Source of the DNA: Comamonadaceae bacterium
GTDB taxonomy: Bacteria; Pseudomonadota; Gammaproteobacteria; Burkholderiales; Burkholderiaceae_C
Length of the DNA: 55,936 nucleotides
Direction: 5' to 3'
Assembly (NCBI GenBank): GCA_947453965.1
Contig: CANGIQ010000019.1
Span: forward strand, 1-55,936
Below are positions 17,821 to 25,883 of this stretch, one piece after another. The notes below the pieces were generated by a model. It ran no database searches and had not been told where the DNA came from. It saw only the letters and a list, made by a program, of their open reading frames with translations. Numbering within the stretch: the stretch's first letter is position 1; each line of letters begins with the position of its first letter. A program made the translations under genes and the position numbers.

Positions 17821-17847
17821 TCAAGTTTTAAAATCTGAGGTCGATTG
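17821..17847 (+). promoter_or_regulatory. sigma-28 (FliA) promoter of flgMN
   Basis: TCAAGTTT-N11-GTCGATTG has a full -35 match and a good -10 match to the FliA pattern and lies 57 bases before the flgM ATG. A FliA-driven flgM is the normal feedback arrangement. Confidence 0.8.
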
Positions 17848-17903
17848 AAGTGTTGTGAAAAAGTTTTGACCTGCTTTGACGGGTTAAAGAAAGTGAAAAC
17901 ATC

Positions 17904-18224
17904 ATGAGTGACGCTATTTCGAACTATGGTCGTATGACCCAATCGAACGCTGCCGTGCGCAGTGGGATCGAAAAAGTTGACAAAAAAGGTACGTCTGCAG
18001 CGCAAGCTTCAGATGACGCCAAACCACAAACGCCGGAGAAAGCTTCGGCGGGAGCAGACCAAGTGAGCCTGAGCAACGTTGCGCAAAAGGTCATGGCCCA
18101 GCCAGACTTCGACCGCGCCAAAGTGGAAGCCATCAAGCAGGCCATCAAGGACGGTAACTACCCCATCAATCCACGACGCATTGCCGAGAGCTTTGTGGCG
18201 TTGGAAAAAATGATGACCAACTGA
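17904..18224 (+). CDS. flgM: anti-sigma-28 factor FlgM
   Basis: Binds FliA until the hook is complete and is then exported through it. The 106 aa protein has an unstructured, Lys/Ala-rich N-terminus and the conserved C-terminal sigma-binding region (QVSLSNVAQKVMAQPDFDRAKVEAIKQAI then DGNYPINPRRIAESF). It is 16 bases upstream of flgN and has a sigma-28 promoter. Confidence 0.95.
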   Translation: MSDAISNYGRMTQSNAAVRSGIEKVDKKGTSAAQASDDAKPQTPEKASAGADQVSLSNVAQKVMAQPDFDRAKVEAIKQAIKDGNYPINPRRIAESFVALEKMMTN

Positions 18225-18240
18225 TCGGTCTCAGACCGAG

Positions 18241-18666
18241 ATGACAACAACTGCTGCAGCTGACAGCCTGCCCACGGCGTTGGAGCAGGCTTTGGCGTTG
18301 GCGAATACGCTGGAAGCCATGCTCGAACAAGAGTTTGAGCACTTGAAAGCGCAAAACCTCGATGCATTTGAGGCCACACAAGCCAGCAAGAACGATTTGC
18401 TGCAAGAACTCGCACGACTCGCAGGCATTCAAGGCCCCGAGTCTGCTGATGCTTTGGGCCCAGAGTGGGATGGCTTCAAAGATCACATGGCGCATTGCCG
18501 TGACCTGCACCGTCGCAACGAAGTGCTGATTGGCCGCAAAATCGACGCGATTCGCGGCGCCCTGCAAAGCCTGCAGGTACAAGATCCCACCAGCTCGGTG
18601 GAGATTTATGACCGCTTGGGCCGTGTGTCACGTGTACGTCGCGGGCGCGGTTACAGCGACGCGTAA
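18241..18666 (+). CDS. flgN: flagellar export chaperone FlgN
   Basis: Cytoplasmic chaperone for FlgK and FlgL. The 141 aa protein is predicted all-helical, with a FlgN-like N-terminal helix pair (ALEQALALANTLEAMLEQEFEHLKAQN) and the central ASKNDLLQELARL segment. It follows flgM directly, the usual pairing, and converges on the flhB-like gene. Confidence 0.9.
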   Translation: MTTTAAADSLPTALEQALALANTLEAMLEQEFEHLKAQNLDAFEATQASKNDLLQELARLAGIQGPESADALGPEWDGFKDHMAHCRDLHRRNEVLIGRKIDAIRGALQSLQVQDPTSSVEIYDRLGRVSRVRRGRGYSDA

Positions 18667-18685
18667 AGACAACGGACTCGAGCGC

Positions 18686-18970
18686 TTAGACGTTGCGCTC
18701 ATCGCCGGGCTGCATGCCCTTGAGCCAATACACCCACGCCAAAATCACGGCGACCGCGGTGAACATATCTTCTGGAATTTCTTGCCCCACATCGAGTCGG
18801 CTGAGCATGGCCAACAAGCGGGGATCTTCAGCGACGTAGACACCTTGGCGCTTGGCCTCGGACACGATGCGACGCGCTAACTCATCGTCCCCTTTGGCCG
18901 TGATCACTGGTGCTTTGTGGCGACCGTATTCCAGCGCTACGGCTTGCGAGTAAGGAGGTTTGGGGGCCAT
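18686..18970 (-). CDS. FlhB C-terminal-domain paralogue (FlhX-like)
   Basis: Small soluble protein like the cytoplasmic C-terminal domain of the FlhB export switch: AVALEYGRHKAPVITAKGDDELARRI, GVYVAEDPRLLAML and the VGQEIPEDMFTAVAVILAWVYWL ending. It has 94 aa from the ATG at 18970; a TTG at 18979 overlapping the upstream stop is an alternative start. The membrane domain and the autocleaving NPTH loop of full FlhB are absent. It is last in an operon behind a FliK-like gene. Free FlhB C-terminal homologues are known to interact with the export gate; the role here is inferred. Full-length flhB is not in the window. Confidence 0.85.
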   Translation of the reverse strand: MAPKPPYSQAVALEYGRHKAPVITAKGDDELARRIVSEAKRQGVYVAEDPRLLAMLSRLDVGQEIPEDMFTAVAVILAWVYWLKGMQPGDERNV

Positions 18971-18975
18971 CAGCG

Positions 18976-20064
18976 TCAAGCCTGCGTGTCTACCAAAGCA
19001 CCGTGTGGCGGTGGTTGACGAGTTTCTGAGGCGCTGGGACGCGCTGCATTGAAGACCTGAAAACGCGTCAGCACCAAACCTGCATTTTCAAGCTCATAGG
19101 TCAGCTCACTGGCATTGAAACGAGCTTGCTCTGCAATGTCTGGCTTGAGTGCCCACATGGTCAAGTCCACCTGGGCATGGTCGGTGATGCTGGTTTTAAG
19201 CCAAACCTCACCCAGCACACGGCTCTTGGTGTGCATGTTGACCACCAGCGGATTTTTAGGTTGCCCAGGCTTATTGCCTTGGCGTTCGAACTGCATCTCC
19301 AGTGGGTCGGCGTCTTTGAACGGAATCACAAATGCCAAATTCAAATCCCCGTTTTGCCAGTTTTTCGCCGCTTGCGCTTGCGCCCCTTCCACCTCGTCCA
19401 AAGCGCGGTGCAAAACTTCTTTGCTGCCACCTTCGTCCAAACCAGCACGCTGTCGGTCATCCATCAGCAAGCGCAGCAGGGCTTTGGTGTCGTCCTCCAG
19501 CGTGACGCCATCCAACAAATTGGCCTCGCCTGATTTGCTGTGTCCCAAAACCCAACGGCGCAAAAGCTGGGGCTGCAAGCTGGCCATGCTCAAGCGCTGG
19601 GCATGGATGCGGTTTTTCAAATCGGTGTTGCCCGCAGGGACCAACGACTCCAACACGCCGGGCTGCAACAAACTTAACCAACTGGCAAATCCTCCAGGTT
19701 GAAACAACAAGGTGGTTAAGCGTGATGGCGCAGGCGTTTGAAGACCCGCATGGACGTCGGAGCCTGCAAAACTGCCGCTGTGTAGCAATTGCAAAGTCCA
19801 CTGTCCGCTGGGCAGCAATTGGGCACGAAGCTGTGCAATGTCGCCCTCTTTGATATAGGGCGAAAGCGGTAAATTGAACACATGCTCGTTGAGCACAAGT
19901 TTGAGCTGGTCTTGCCGAACGGCCACCGTGGCTTGCACAATTTGGCCATCGTGCAAGCCGAGTTGCCGTGCCACCGGCGCCTCCACATAGGCCACGCGCA
20001 TTTCCAGATGGACAGGCGCCACGCGGGGAATATGGCTCACACCCTCAGGACCGAGCAAAGCCAT
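18976..20064 (-). CDS. FliK-like (hook-length control family) protein
   Basis: A second FliK-family protein besides the one at 32006. It has 362 aa. The C-terminal part (about residues 240-335: LNLAFVIPFKDADPLEMQFERQ, then VNMHTKSRVLGEVWLKTSI and AQVDLTMWALKPDIAEQARF) resembles the Flg_hook domain that binds FlhB-C. It lies directly before the FlhB C-terminal paralogue and overlaps its possible TTG start, which suggests a paired substrate-switch module. The N-terminal 240 residues are poorly recognisable. Function beyond the family is not known to me. Confidence 0.75.
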   Translation of the reverse strand: MALLGPEGVSHIPRVAPVHLEMRVAYVEAPVARQLGLHDGQIVQATVAVRQDQLKLVLNEHVFNLPLSPYIKEGDIAQLRAQLLPSGQWTLQLLHSGSFAGSDVHAGLQTPAPSRLTTLLFQPGGFASWLSLLQPGVLESLVPAGNTDLKNRIHAQRLSMASLQPQLLRRWVLGHSKSGEANLLDGVTLEDDTKALLRLLMDDRQRAGLDEGGSKEVLHRALDEVEGAQAQAAKNWQNGDLNLAFVIPFKDADPLEMQFERQGNKPGQPKNPLVVNMHTKSRVLGEVWLKTSITDHAQVDLTMWALKPDIAEQARFNASELTYELENAGLVLTRFQVFNAARPSASETRQPPPHGALVDTQA

Positions 20065-20072
20065 GATGTGCT

Positions 20073-20477
20073 TTAAGGGAAGCGCACCCAGTTTTTGCGC
20101 TCGTTCGTGTTCATGTCGGTGACGCCATAGCCCGCGCCCATGGCGCGCCCTGCACCAACAGCCTGACCTTGCTTGACTTGACTCATGTGAAAGCGCAAGA
20201 CATCGTCATGGTTGGGCACGGTCAACACCGCCCCCACCACCAGCGTACGCGGCGCACTTTTGGAAAACGCCTGAGGATTTTGTTGCATGAAAGCTTGGCG
20301 CAGCAGCTCAGGCTTCAAAGGGCTGTCACCCATGGTTTGACGCACCACTTTATCGAGCGTATCGCCTGACTGCACCTTGTAGGTAGAACCCGCGGGCGCC
20401 ACGGCCAAAGATACAGCGGGCAAGATCGCCAGTGCCATCCACCCGCTCATGCGTCGTAAGGCCAACAGCGGCTTCAT
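20073..20477 (-). CDS. secreted LysM-domain protein of the flagellar locus
   Basis: Small exported protein, 134 aa from the ATG at 20477, which has GGAG seven bases upstream (a TTG at 20489 is rejected). A signal peptide (MKPLLALRRMSGWMALAILP, then AVSLAVA) precedes one LysM/FimV-N-like domain (STYKVQSGDTLDKVVRQTMG through VVGAVLTVPN). The tail is Gly/Ala-rich. It sits between the FlgT-like gene and the FliK-like gene, so a periplasmic, peptidoglycan-linked part of the basal body is plausible. Confidence 0.8.
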   Translation of the reverse strand: MKPLLALRRMSGWMALAILPAVSLAVAPAGSTYKVQSGDTLDKVVRQTMGDSPLKPELLRQAFMQQNPQAFSKSAPRTLVVGAVLTVPNHDDVLRFHMSQVKQGQAVGAGRAMGAGYGVTDMNTNERKNWVRFP

Positions 20478-20499
20478 GCTTTTCTCCAATTCATACAGC

Positions 20500-21579
20500 T
20501 CAGTAGGTGTAGGGCCATGCGACCCATTGACCTTGAAATTTTTGCGACCGACCTGCCACTTGCTTGATTTGGGCTTGGTAGGCGGTCACTGATTTAACCT
20601 CTGCCAACACGGCAGAGTCAAGCGATCCGGCTTCTAACGCGTGTGCGGGCAACACACGTGGATCCGCAAGCATCAATTTATCACCAACGCGCAACCCAGC
20701 CTTGCCACCCGCGTTCAACATGAGCTGCCCCGCTTCGTTCTTTGCCACCGCAAAGCTCTGAGGCTCACACCCCAGCTGTTTGTCCATCTGCTGAGCCAAA
20801 CGGTCGACAGCTTGTGCAATGGCATTCTGGGTTTCAAGGTCGATCTTGGGTGTCGTGACTTTGGCCTGGGTGGGCGCAATGAACAGCACATCTTGTGCGC
20901 TGTACCAAACTTTCGATTTGCCATGACTGCGTACTTGCCACACCAGCGACAAGCTCGACAAATCATCTGTACTTGCGCCTGCAGGTGCAGCACTCACGGT
21001 CAGTTGCAAATGCCACTGCACATGCTCTTCACCGTGACTGAACATTTGTCGGTCATAGGCGCGCGTGTGGACAGGATCCGTCACCAAGCGCCAGCGCTGG
21101 GCTTGAGTGGAAGCTTCTAACAAGCGGGTACGGGCGATCTGCCCGACTTGTTGCGCCGGATAGCGTTGGGTCGACATCAGGCTGGGCGACAAATCGACGC
21201 CGACCGACATGACGTGCATCAACGGTGCTTTGGCCAGGGGTGCATCGCAGCGGGCGGGCTCTGCAACCTCAATGCTGGCAGTCGCTATGTCGGCTTGCGG
21301 TTCTTGGTTCTCGTCACGCGAATACTTGTTGACCTGAAGTTCACGCAGTTTGATTTCAGAGGAAAACCGGTTGAGTTCTCGCAATGCCCCTTGGTTGTCC
21401 ATCCAACTCGTGGCAGTGACACGGGTGTGAGACTTCATCGCAGCCTCGACCAAAGCACCACGAATGGCCTTGAGACGCTCTTCCGGGTTCAGATTTGCAG
21501 TTTGCGCGCACGCGCTCACACCGCTCAAGGACAAGAGCAAGGCAACGGCAGAACAAACCCAGCGGGACATCAATGACAT
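20500..21579 (-). CDS. flgT: FlgT-like flagellar assembly protein
   Basis: Secreted 359 aa protein (signal MSRWVCSAVALLLSLSGVSA). The layout is like Vibrio FlgT, the H-ring protein: an N-terminal part with AIRGALVEAAMKSHTRVTA and a following strand, a middle nucleotide-free Rossmann-like part (LMHVMSVGVDLSPSLMSTQRYPAQQVGQIARTRL-type), and a C-terminal small beta domain (LMLNAGGKAGLRVGDKLMLADPR). It is 16 bases downstream of the FlgP-like lipoprotein gene. Identity rests on layout and neighbourhood; similarity to Vibrio FlgT is distant. The start may be the ATG at 21579 or 21570. Confidence 0.72.
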   Translation of the reverse strand: MSLMSRWVCSAVALLLSLSGVSACAQTANLNPEERLKAIRGALVEAAMKSHTRVTATSWMDNQGALRELNRFSSEIKLRELQVNKYSRDENQEPQADIATASIEVAEPARCDAPLAKAPLMHVMSVGVDLSPSLMSTQRYPAQQVGQIARTRLLEASTQAQRWRLVTDPVHTRAYDRQMFSHGEEHVQWHLQLTVSAAPAGASTDDLSSLSLVWQVRSHGKSKVWYSAQDVLFIAPTQAKVTTPKIDLETQNAIAQAVDRLAQQMDKQLGCEPQSFAVAKNEAGQLMLNAGGKAGLRVGDKLMLADPRVLPAHALEAGSLDSAVLAEVKSVTAYQAQIKQVAGRSQKFQGQWVAWPYTY

Positions 21580-21595
21580 CTCAACAATCCGTTCA

Positions 21596-22111
21596 TCAAC
21601 GACGTTTGCTGTTCAATTGAGCGAGATAAAGGGCGCGCAAATCATTGACCACACCCGAGTCCAACGACAAGGTCGTCTCATACGTGTCATCACCCACGGG
21701 ACCGATGCTGACCAGTACAGCGCCATAGACCAAACCCTCGACACGCGCGCGGAAGGTATCGTTCGTGACCGTCATATCAGCCACGGTTGTGCTGGCATCT
21801 AACTGTTGGCCATAGACCTGCTCTGTCAAAGCGCGATAAGCATCCAGCTTGGAAGCGCGAATTGCCAGCAAGCGTTGCTGGGCTGGATTGCGGTGATTTT
21901 GAATGCTGATCACGGCATAGCCCGTAGCAACCAACTTAGCGCTTTGTTGCGCCATCGGCGTGATCATGGTGGCGGGCTCCACCTGACGCTCACCACCGAC
22001 AGCGGACGTGACAGCGGCTTTCTCAGATGCACGGTCGACCGTGAATAACGAGCAACCGCTCAACAGCACGGAAGCAGCCAGCAGCGCGATCGAAGTTGGA
22101 ATGAATTTCAT
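21596..22111 (-). CDS. flgP: FlgP-like outer-membrane lipoprotein (LPP20 family)
   Basis: The 171 aa protein has a lipobox (MKFIPTSIALLAASVLLSGC, Cys20) and the FlgP/LPP20 core: KLVATGYAVISIQ, the AIRASKLDAYRALTEQVYGQQLD block, TVADMTVTNDTFRARVEGLVYGA and the VGDDTYETTLSLD strand. FlgP forms outer-membrane-associated disks or rings in Vibrio and Campylobacter. It heads the flgP-flgT-LysM-FliK-like-FlhB-like operon and is divergent from the sigma-54 activator. The family call is firm; the exact ring built here is inferred. Confidence 0.85.
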   Translation of the reverse strand: MKFIPTSIALLAASVLLSGCSLFTVDRASEKAAVTSAVGGERQVEPATMITPMAQQSAKLVATGYAVISIQNHRNPAQQRLLAIRASKLDAYRALTEQVYGQQLDASTTVADMTVTNDTFRARVEGLVYGAVLVSIGPVGDDTYETTLSLDSGVVNDLRALYLAQLNSKRR

Positions 22112-22221
22112 GTCTATATCCTTGAGAGGTCTCCCTGTTGATTCGGCACAGCGCTTGGCATCTTTAACGCAAATACATACGAATACTTTTTACGTCTTGT
22201 TAATTTTGAGAACAACTGGAC

Positions 22222-22248
22222 AATCGGTGTAGGAATTTTTGACATGAA
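22222..22248 (-). promoter_or_regulatory. possible sigma-28 promoter of the flgP operon
   Basis: TCATGTCA-N11-ACCGATTG on the minus strand overlaps the start codon of the divergent regulator gene, about 110 bases before flgP. The -10 is good and the -35 matches in five of eight positions. No better promoter was seen in this gap. Confidence 0.35.
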
Positions 22249-23341
22249 ACCCACCACACATTACATCGGCTCCAGCGCCTCAGCCCAAGCACTTCGGGAC
22301 CTGGTGACCACCATGGCCAACTCGAATGCCACCGTCATGATCACCGGTGAAAGTGGCTCTGGCAAAGAGCTGTTGGCGAGGCTGTTGCATGATCAATCCG
22401 ACCGTTGTGGCGCGAACTTTGTACCTATCAACTGCGCAGCGATTCCTAAAGATTTATTAGAAAGTGAATTATTCGGCCACCGCAAAGGCGCCTTCACAGG
22501 TGCGGTGGCAGACCGCATTGGTCGCTTCGAATTGGCCCATGGCGGCACGATTTTCTTGGATGAAATTGGCGATATGTCGCTGGACATGCAGGTCAAATTG
22601 CTGCGTGTGTTGCAAGAACGTACGGTCGACCCCATCGGTGGAAGTCGACAGGTCCAGGTCGATGTGCGTGTCGTCGCCGCAACACATCGTGATTTAGAGA
22701 CAGAAATTGCAGCCGGTCGTTTTCGCGAAGACTTGTACTATCGTTTGAATGTTTTACCTGTGGTGACACCGCCTTTGCGCGATCGCCCAGACGATGTGTC
22801 TGAGTTGCTGGCCTTCTTTGCCAAAAAATGCGCCAACTTTGGTCAACTGCCGATTCGCTTCAAACCCGACTTCTTGGAAGCGTTACAGAAATACCCTTGG
22901 CCAGGCAATGTGCGTGAACTGTCGAACTTGGTCGACCGCTTCAGCACCTTGTACGCCGGTCAAGAGCTGGACTTACGCGCCATACCGCCTACGCTGCTGC
23001 CCAAAGGCTTGGTCTCGGCACAAGCTGAGCTGCAAGCCAAAGCCCCGTTGTTGGCCAAGCTGGAGATGACGCCGCCACCCGAGGTATTGGCTGAAATGAC
23101 GGATGCTGCTGAGCCCGAAGAGAACGATATCGAAGGCATCATCATGTTGGCGCAGGGCATGCCGCAGTTACCGCCTGAAGGCCTGTCGCTCAAAGAGCGC
23201 ATGGCTCAAATCGAACGCAGCATCATTGAGCAAGCCTTGACCCGCAACTCGGGCAATGTGTCGCGCACCGCCAAGCTGCTGAACTTGCAGCGCACTACCT
23301 TGATCGAGAAGATCAACAAGTACGAGCTGCGCTCCGCTTAA
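22244..23341 (+). CDS. sigma-54-dependent activator, FleQ/FlrA-like, without receiver domain
   Basis: Enhancer-binding AAA+ protein that remodels RNA polymerase-sigma-54; probable master regulator of this locus. Visible: Walker A GESGSGKE (35-42), the sigma-54-contacting GAFTGA loop (82-87), Walker [12 protein letters not shown] (100-110), the arginine-rich sensor segment [23 protein letters not shown], and a C-terminal Fis helix-turn-helix ([21 protein letters not shown]). It has 365 aa and starts almost directly with the AAA+ domain, so the FleQ-type N-terminal domain is missing. A charged linker of about 60 residues precedes the HTH. AGGA lies upstream of the ATG. It is divergent from flgP and converges on motB. 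Confidence 0.9.
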   Translation: MKPTTHYIGSSASAQALRDLVTTMANSNATVMITGESGSGKELLARLLHDQSDRCGANFVPINCAAIPKDLLESELFGHRKGAFTGAVADRIGRFELAHGGTIFLDEIGDMSLDMQVKLLRVLQERTVDPIGGSRQVQVDVRVVAATHRDLETEIAAGRFREDLYYRLNVLPVVTPPLRDRPDDVSELLAFFAKKCANFGQLPIRFKPDFLEALQKYPWPGNVRELSNLVDRFSTLYAGQELDLRAIPPTLLPKGLVSAQAELQAKAPLLAKLEMTPPPEVLAEMTDAAEPEENDIEGIIMLAQGMPQLPPEGLSLKERMAQIERSIIEQALTRNSGNVSRTAKLLNLQRTTLIEKINKYELRSA

Positions 23342-23344
23342 AAA

Positions 23345-24379
23345 TCAATCTTGGTCGTTGTAGAGCACCGTGATGCTCATGCGACGGTTGCGCGGATCGC
23401 GGGGATCTTTGGGATTGAACGGATCGGTATCCGCCACCCCTTCGATGCGGGCAAAGCGGTTTTCTTTGATGCCGCTCTTCTCCAACAACGCACGGGTGGC
23501 TTCAGCGCGTTCCGCCGACAGTGACCAATTGTTGCGACCTTCTTTGTTGTTGAAGGGCACGCTGTCTGTGTGGCCACGAATCGCAATTTTGTTGGGCATT
23601 TCGGCCAACGAAGCCGCAATTTCACTGATCAAACTCGAGGCTTTGCCTTGCATACCCGTGCCCCCACTGGGGAACATGGCAAAGTCGGCTTTGTCGATGA
23701 TTTCAATGCGCAAACCTTGTTTGTCACGGGTCACCGAGACCTGATCTTTCAAACCACCGAGTTTTTTGTTTTCCGACAGCTTTTGCTCAATCTCTTTTTC
23801 GAGTTTGTCAAAGTCGGCTTTTTCTTGCGCAGCGGCAATTTCTTTCTTCTGCTCAGGCGTCAGCTTGTCGGGATCTGAGTAGGGGTTGTTGTTTTCTTGG
23901 CCCGGGTCGGTGCTGGGGTTGGGGCCACCTTCGGAGCGGGGCGTCAAGCGTTCGAGCAAGGCGGTTTGTTTGGCGGCGAACGGAAAACCATCGGGGTCGA
24001 TGATCGAGCGACCGCCCAACACGCCGTTGGAGCCCGCCAACTGACCAATCGCCACCAAGCTTTGCGAAGTAGGTTTGAAATAGTCGGCAATGCTTTTACG
24101 CTGATCTTCGTTGGACGCGCCCAACAGCCACATCAACAAGAAGAACGCCATCATCGCCGTCATCATGTCGGCCAACGCAATCTTCCAAGCGCCGCCGTGG
24201 GCACCGCCGTGGCCATCATCGATGATTTTCTTGATGATGATGACAGGCGCTGGCGCCGCATCCTCTTCTGCTTTGGCGGCTTCTTCGGCCGCTTTCGCAG
24301 CCGCAGCAGCGGCCGCCGCTGCGTCTTGTTCTGTTTTCTCGCCTTCAGCAGGTGCTGCAGCGTCTTTTTCGTCAGCCAT
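23345..24379 (-). CDS. motB: flagellar stator protein MotB
   Basis: Proton-channel and peptidoglycan-anchoring half of the stator. The single membrane helix is at about residues 66-87, with the proton-binding Asp at position 71 (WKIALADMMTAMMAFFLLMW). The plug/linker follows, then an OmpA-like domain (KIAIRGHTDSVPF, LSAERAEATRALLEKSG, RNRRMSITVLYN). Length is 344 aa. The first ~50 residues are an unusual Ala/Glu/Lys-rich low-complexity tail including nine consecutive Ala. The start overlaps the motA stop (TAATG), so the two are coupled. It ends three bases from the convergent activator gene. Confidence 0.95.
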   Translation of the reverse strand: MADEKDAAAPAEGEKTEQDAAAAAAAAAKAAEEAAKAEEDAAPAPVIIIKKIIDDGHGGAHGGAWKIALADMMTAMMAFFLLMWLLGASNEDQRKSIADYFKPTSQSLVAIGQLAGSNGVLGGRSIIDPDGFPFAAKQTALLERLTPRSEGGPNPSTDPGQENNNPYSDPDKLTPEQKKEIAAAQEKADFDKLEKEIEQKLSENKKLGGLKDQVSVTRDKQGLRIEIIDKADFAMFPSGGTGMQGKASSLISEIAASLAEMPNKIAIRGHTDSVPFNNKEGRNNWSLSAERAEATRALLEKSGIKENRFARIEGVADTDPFNPKDPRDPRNRRMSITVLYNDQD

Positions 24380-25239
24380 TATTTCCTCAGCGCGTCAAAG
24401 AGTTCGCCAAAGGTCGGTTGGGCGTGGTGGTTGATACACACGCGGGCTGCCTCAATGATCAGCGGTACAGGGTAGCCATGCATATTGCCGATGATGACTT
24501 GCTGCGCCACTTTCAACGCTTCGCTGTCTTCGTCAATGATTTGCACCAGGCGCTTACCAAACGGTTCGAAAATACCGTAGGCCAAGAACACCCCTAAGAA
24601 CGTACCCACCAACGCGCCACCAATCAGCGCACCCAGCACAGGTGGGGGTTGGTCAATCGCGCCCATGGTTTTCACCACACCCAACACACACGCCACAATA
24701 CCCAACGCAGGCAAGGCACCCGCCAGGGTGGAGAGTGCATCAGCGTTTTGCATTTCACTGTGGTGGTGGTGTTTGATGGATGCCGTCATCACGTCTTCAA
24801 CGGCATAAGGACTCAAAGTGCCTGAAGACACCACCATCAAACGGATGGTGTCACACACCAAACCGACCAAACCGTGGTCGGCCAGCATTTTGGGACATTC
24901 ACCAAAAATCGCACTGGCCTCCGGGTTTTCCACGTGCGATTCCATCGCCACGGCCCCCTCGGCCTTGAGTGTTTTCATCAACTTGGAAATCACGGCAATG
25001 ATGCCAATGTAGTCTTCCTTGTGGTATTTGGGGCCTTTGAGCACTCGCCCCATGCCGCCCCAAGCGCCTTTAAAAATCGCGCCGGAGTTACCGGTGATCA
25101 TGCCGCCCACACCGGCACCACCAATGATGAACATCTCGTAGGGAGTGGATTTGATAATGGGCGCCAAGCTACCGCCGGCGATCACAAAACCGCCGAACAC
25201 GCAAATGAACAGAACGACCAAACCAATAATTGCTGACAT
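24379..25239 (-). CDS. motA: flagellar stator protein MotA
   Basis: Proton-channel half of the stator, 286 aa, with the four expected membrane segments (about 3-22, 33-50, 170-190, 200-222), the GVGGMITGNSG loop, and the cytoplasmic torque region. The conserved TLAGALPALGIVACVLGVVKTMGAI and LIGGALVGTFLGVFLAYGIFEP segments are present. No strong sigma-28 site was found; TTAAGTTA-N12-GACGGGTA near 25290-25335 is weak. A large nested inverted repeat fills the leader. Confidence 0.96.
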   Translation of the reverse strand: MSAIIGLVVLFICVFGGFVIAGGSLAPIIKSTPYEMFIIGGAGVGGMITGNSGAIFKGAWGGMGRVLKGPKYHKEDYIGIIAVISKLMKTLKAEGAVAMESHVENPEASAIFGECPKMLADHGLVGLVCDTIRLMVVSSGTLSPYAVEDVMTASIKHHHHSEMQNADALSTLAGALPALGIVACVLGVVKTMGAIDQPPPVLGALIGGALVGTFLGVFLAYGIFEPFGKRLVQIIDEDSEALKVAQQVIIGNMHGYPVPLIIEAARVCINHHAQPTFGELFDALRK

Positions 25240-25252
25240 CTAACACTCCCAA

Positions 25253-25312
25253 GCAGGTTGGCGCATTCAGAGCAAGCTCTGATATGCGCCGAAAAAATAC
25301 CCGTCAACCTGC
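25253..25312. repeat. nested inverted repeat in the motA leader
   Basis: Three pairs of arms nest around one centre: CAGAGC/GCTCTG with a two-base loop (25268-25281), GCGCAT/ATGCGC (25261-25289) and GCAGGTTG/CAACCTGC (25253-25312). On the motA strand the foot of the structure ends a few bases before GGGAG, the ribosome site. It is not followed by a T run on either strand, so it is not an ordinary terminator. Confidence 0.75.
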
Positions 25313-25365
25313 AAGATTAACTTAAAAACAAGGCAATTCTGTCTCGTGACAGGAAAGCTGTCGTC

Positions 25366-25788
25366 TTAATTCATCAAGCCAGCAGGTCGCGCGGTGGGCG
25401 GCACCAAGGAAGGCATGCCTTCCCAAGCATCGCGAATTTCACGCATCAAACCGTAAATCTCATCCAACACAACGAGATCGTTGTGGGCATTCACATGAAA
25501 CAAACGGCGGGTCACATAGCTGTACAACTCATTGAGGTTGTTGGCCAGGTCGCCACCTTTTTCAAAATCCAAGGCACCTTGCAAGCCCAACACAATACGG
25601 CTGGCACGCGCAATGGCTTTGGCTTTCTCGGCAATGTTGTTGTGCTGAATATGACCACGTGCTGCTGACATGCTCTCTAGCAGGCCATCAAACAGCATTT
25701 GAATCAGTTGCACGTTGTTGGCCGAAGCTACGCCGCTGGTGACTTTGACATCACCGTAACTTTGAATGGCTCGCAAATTGGCTCGCAT
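25366..25788 (-). CDS. fliS: flagellin export chaperone FliS
   Basis: Cytoplasmic chaperone that binds the flagellin C-terminus. The 140 aa protein is helical, with the family opening (YGDVKVTSGVASANNVQLIQMLFDGLLESM), IARASRIVLGLQGALDFEKGGDLANNLNELYSYVTRRL and a trailing helix. AGGAG precedes the ATG. It stands alone with its own sigma-28 promoter, far from fliC and fliD, and no fliT follows. Confidence 0.95.
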   Translation of the reverse strand: MRANLRAIQSYGDVKVTSGVASANNVQLIQMLFDGLLESMSAARGHIQHNNIAEKAKAIARASRIVLGLQGALDFEKGGDLANNLNELYSYVTRRLFHVNAHNDLVVLDEIYGLMREIRDAWEGMPSLVPPTARPAGLMN

Positions 25789-25826
25789 GTGATCTAACTC
25801 CTGTGTTTCTCTTGCTTACACCAGCA

Positions 25827-25853
25827 GTATCGGTTGCGAGTGAGCAAACTTGA
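25827..25853 (-). promoter_or_regulatory. sigma-28 (FliA) promoter of fliS
   Basis: TCAAGTTT-N11-ACCGATAC on the minus strand, about 40 bases before fliS. Both boxes are close to consensus; the -35 is identical to that of flgM. Confidence 0.8.
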
Positions 25854-25883
25854 GGCACATGCGATGCATCGTCATAGGTTTTG

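Noticed and set aside
22170..22192. Sigma-54-like CGGCAC-N5-TTGGC before the activator gene
   Set aside because: The essential C of the -12 GC is replaced by G; a sigma-70 promoter is as likely.
24340..24360. Alanine-codon run in motB as a possible slippage or frameshift site
   Set aside because: The codons vary and the frame is intact through the whole of MotB.
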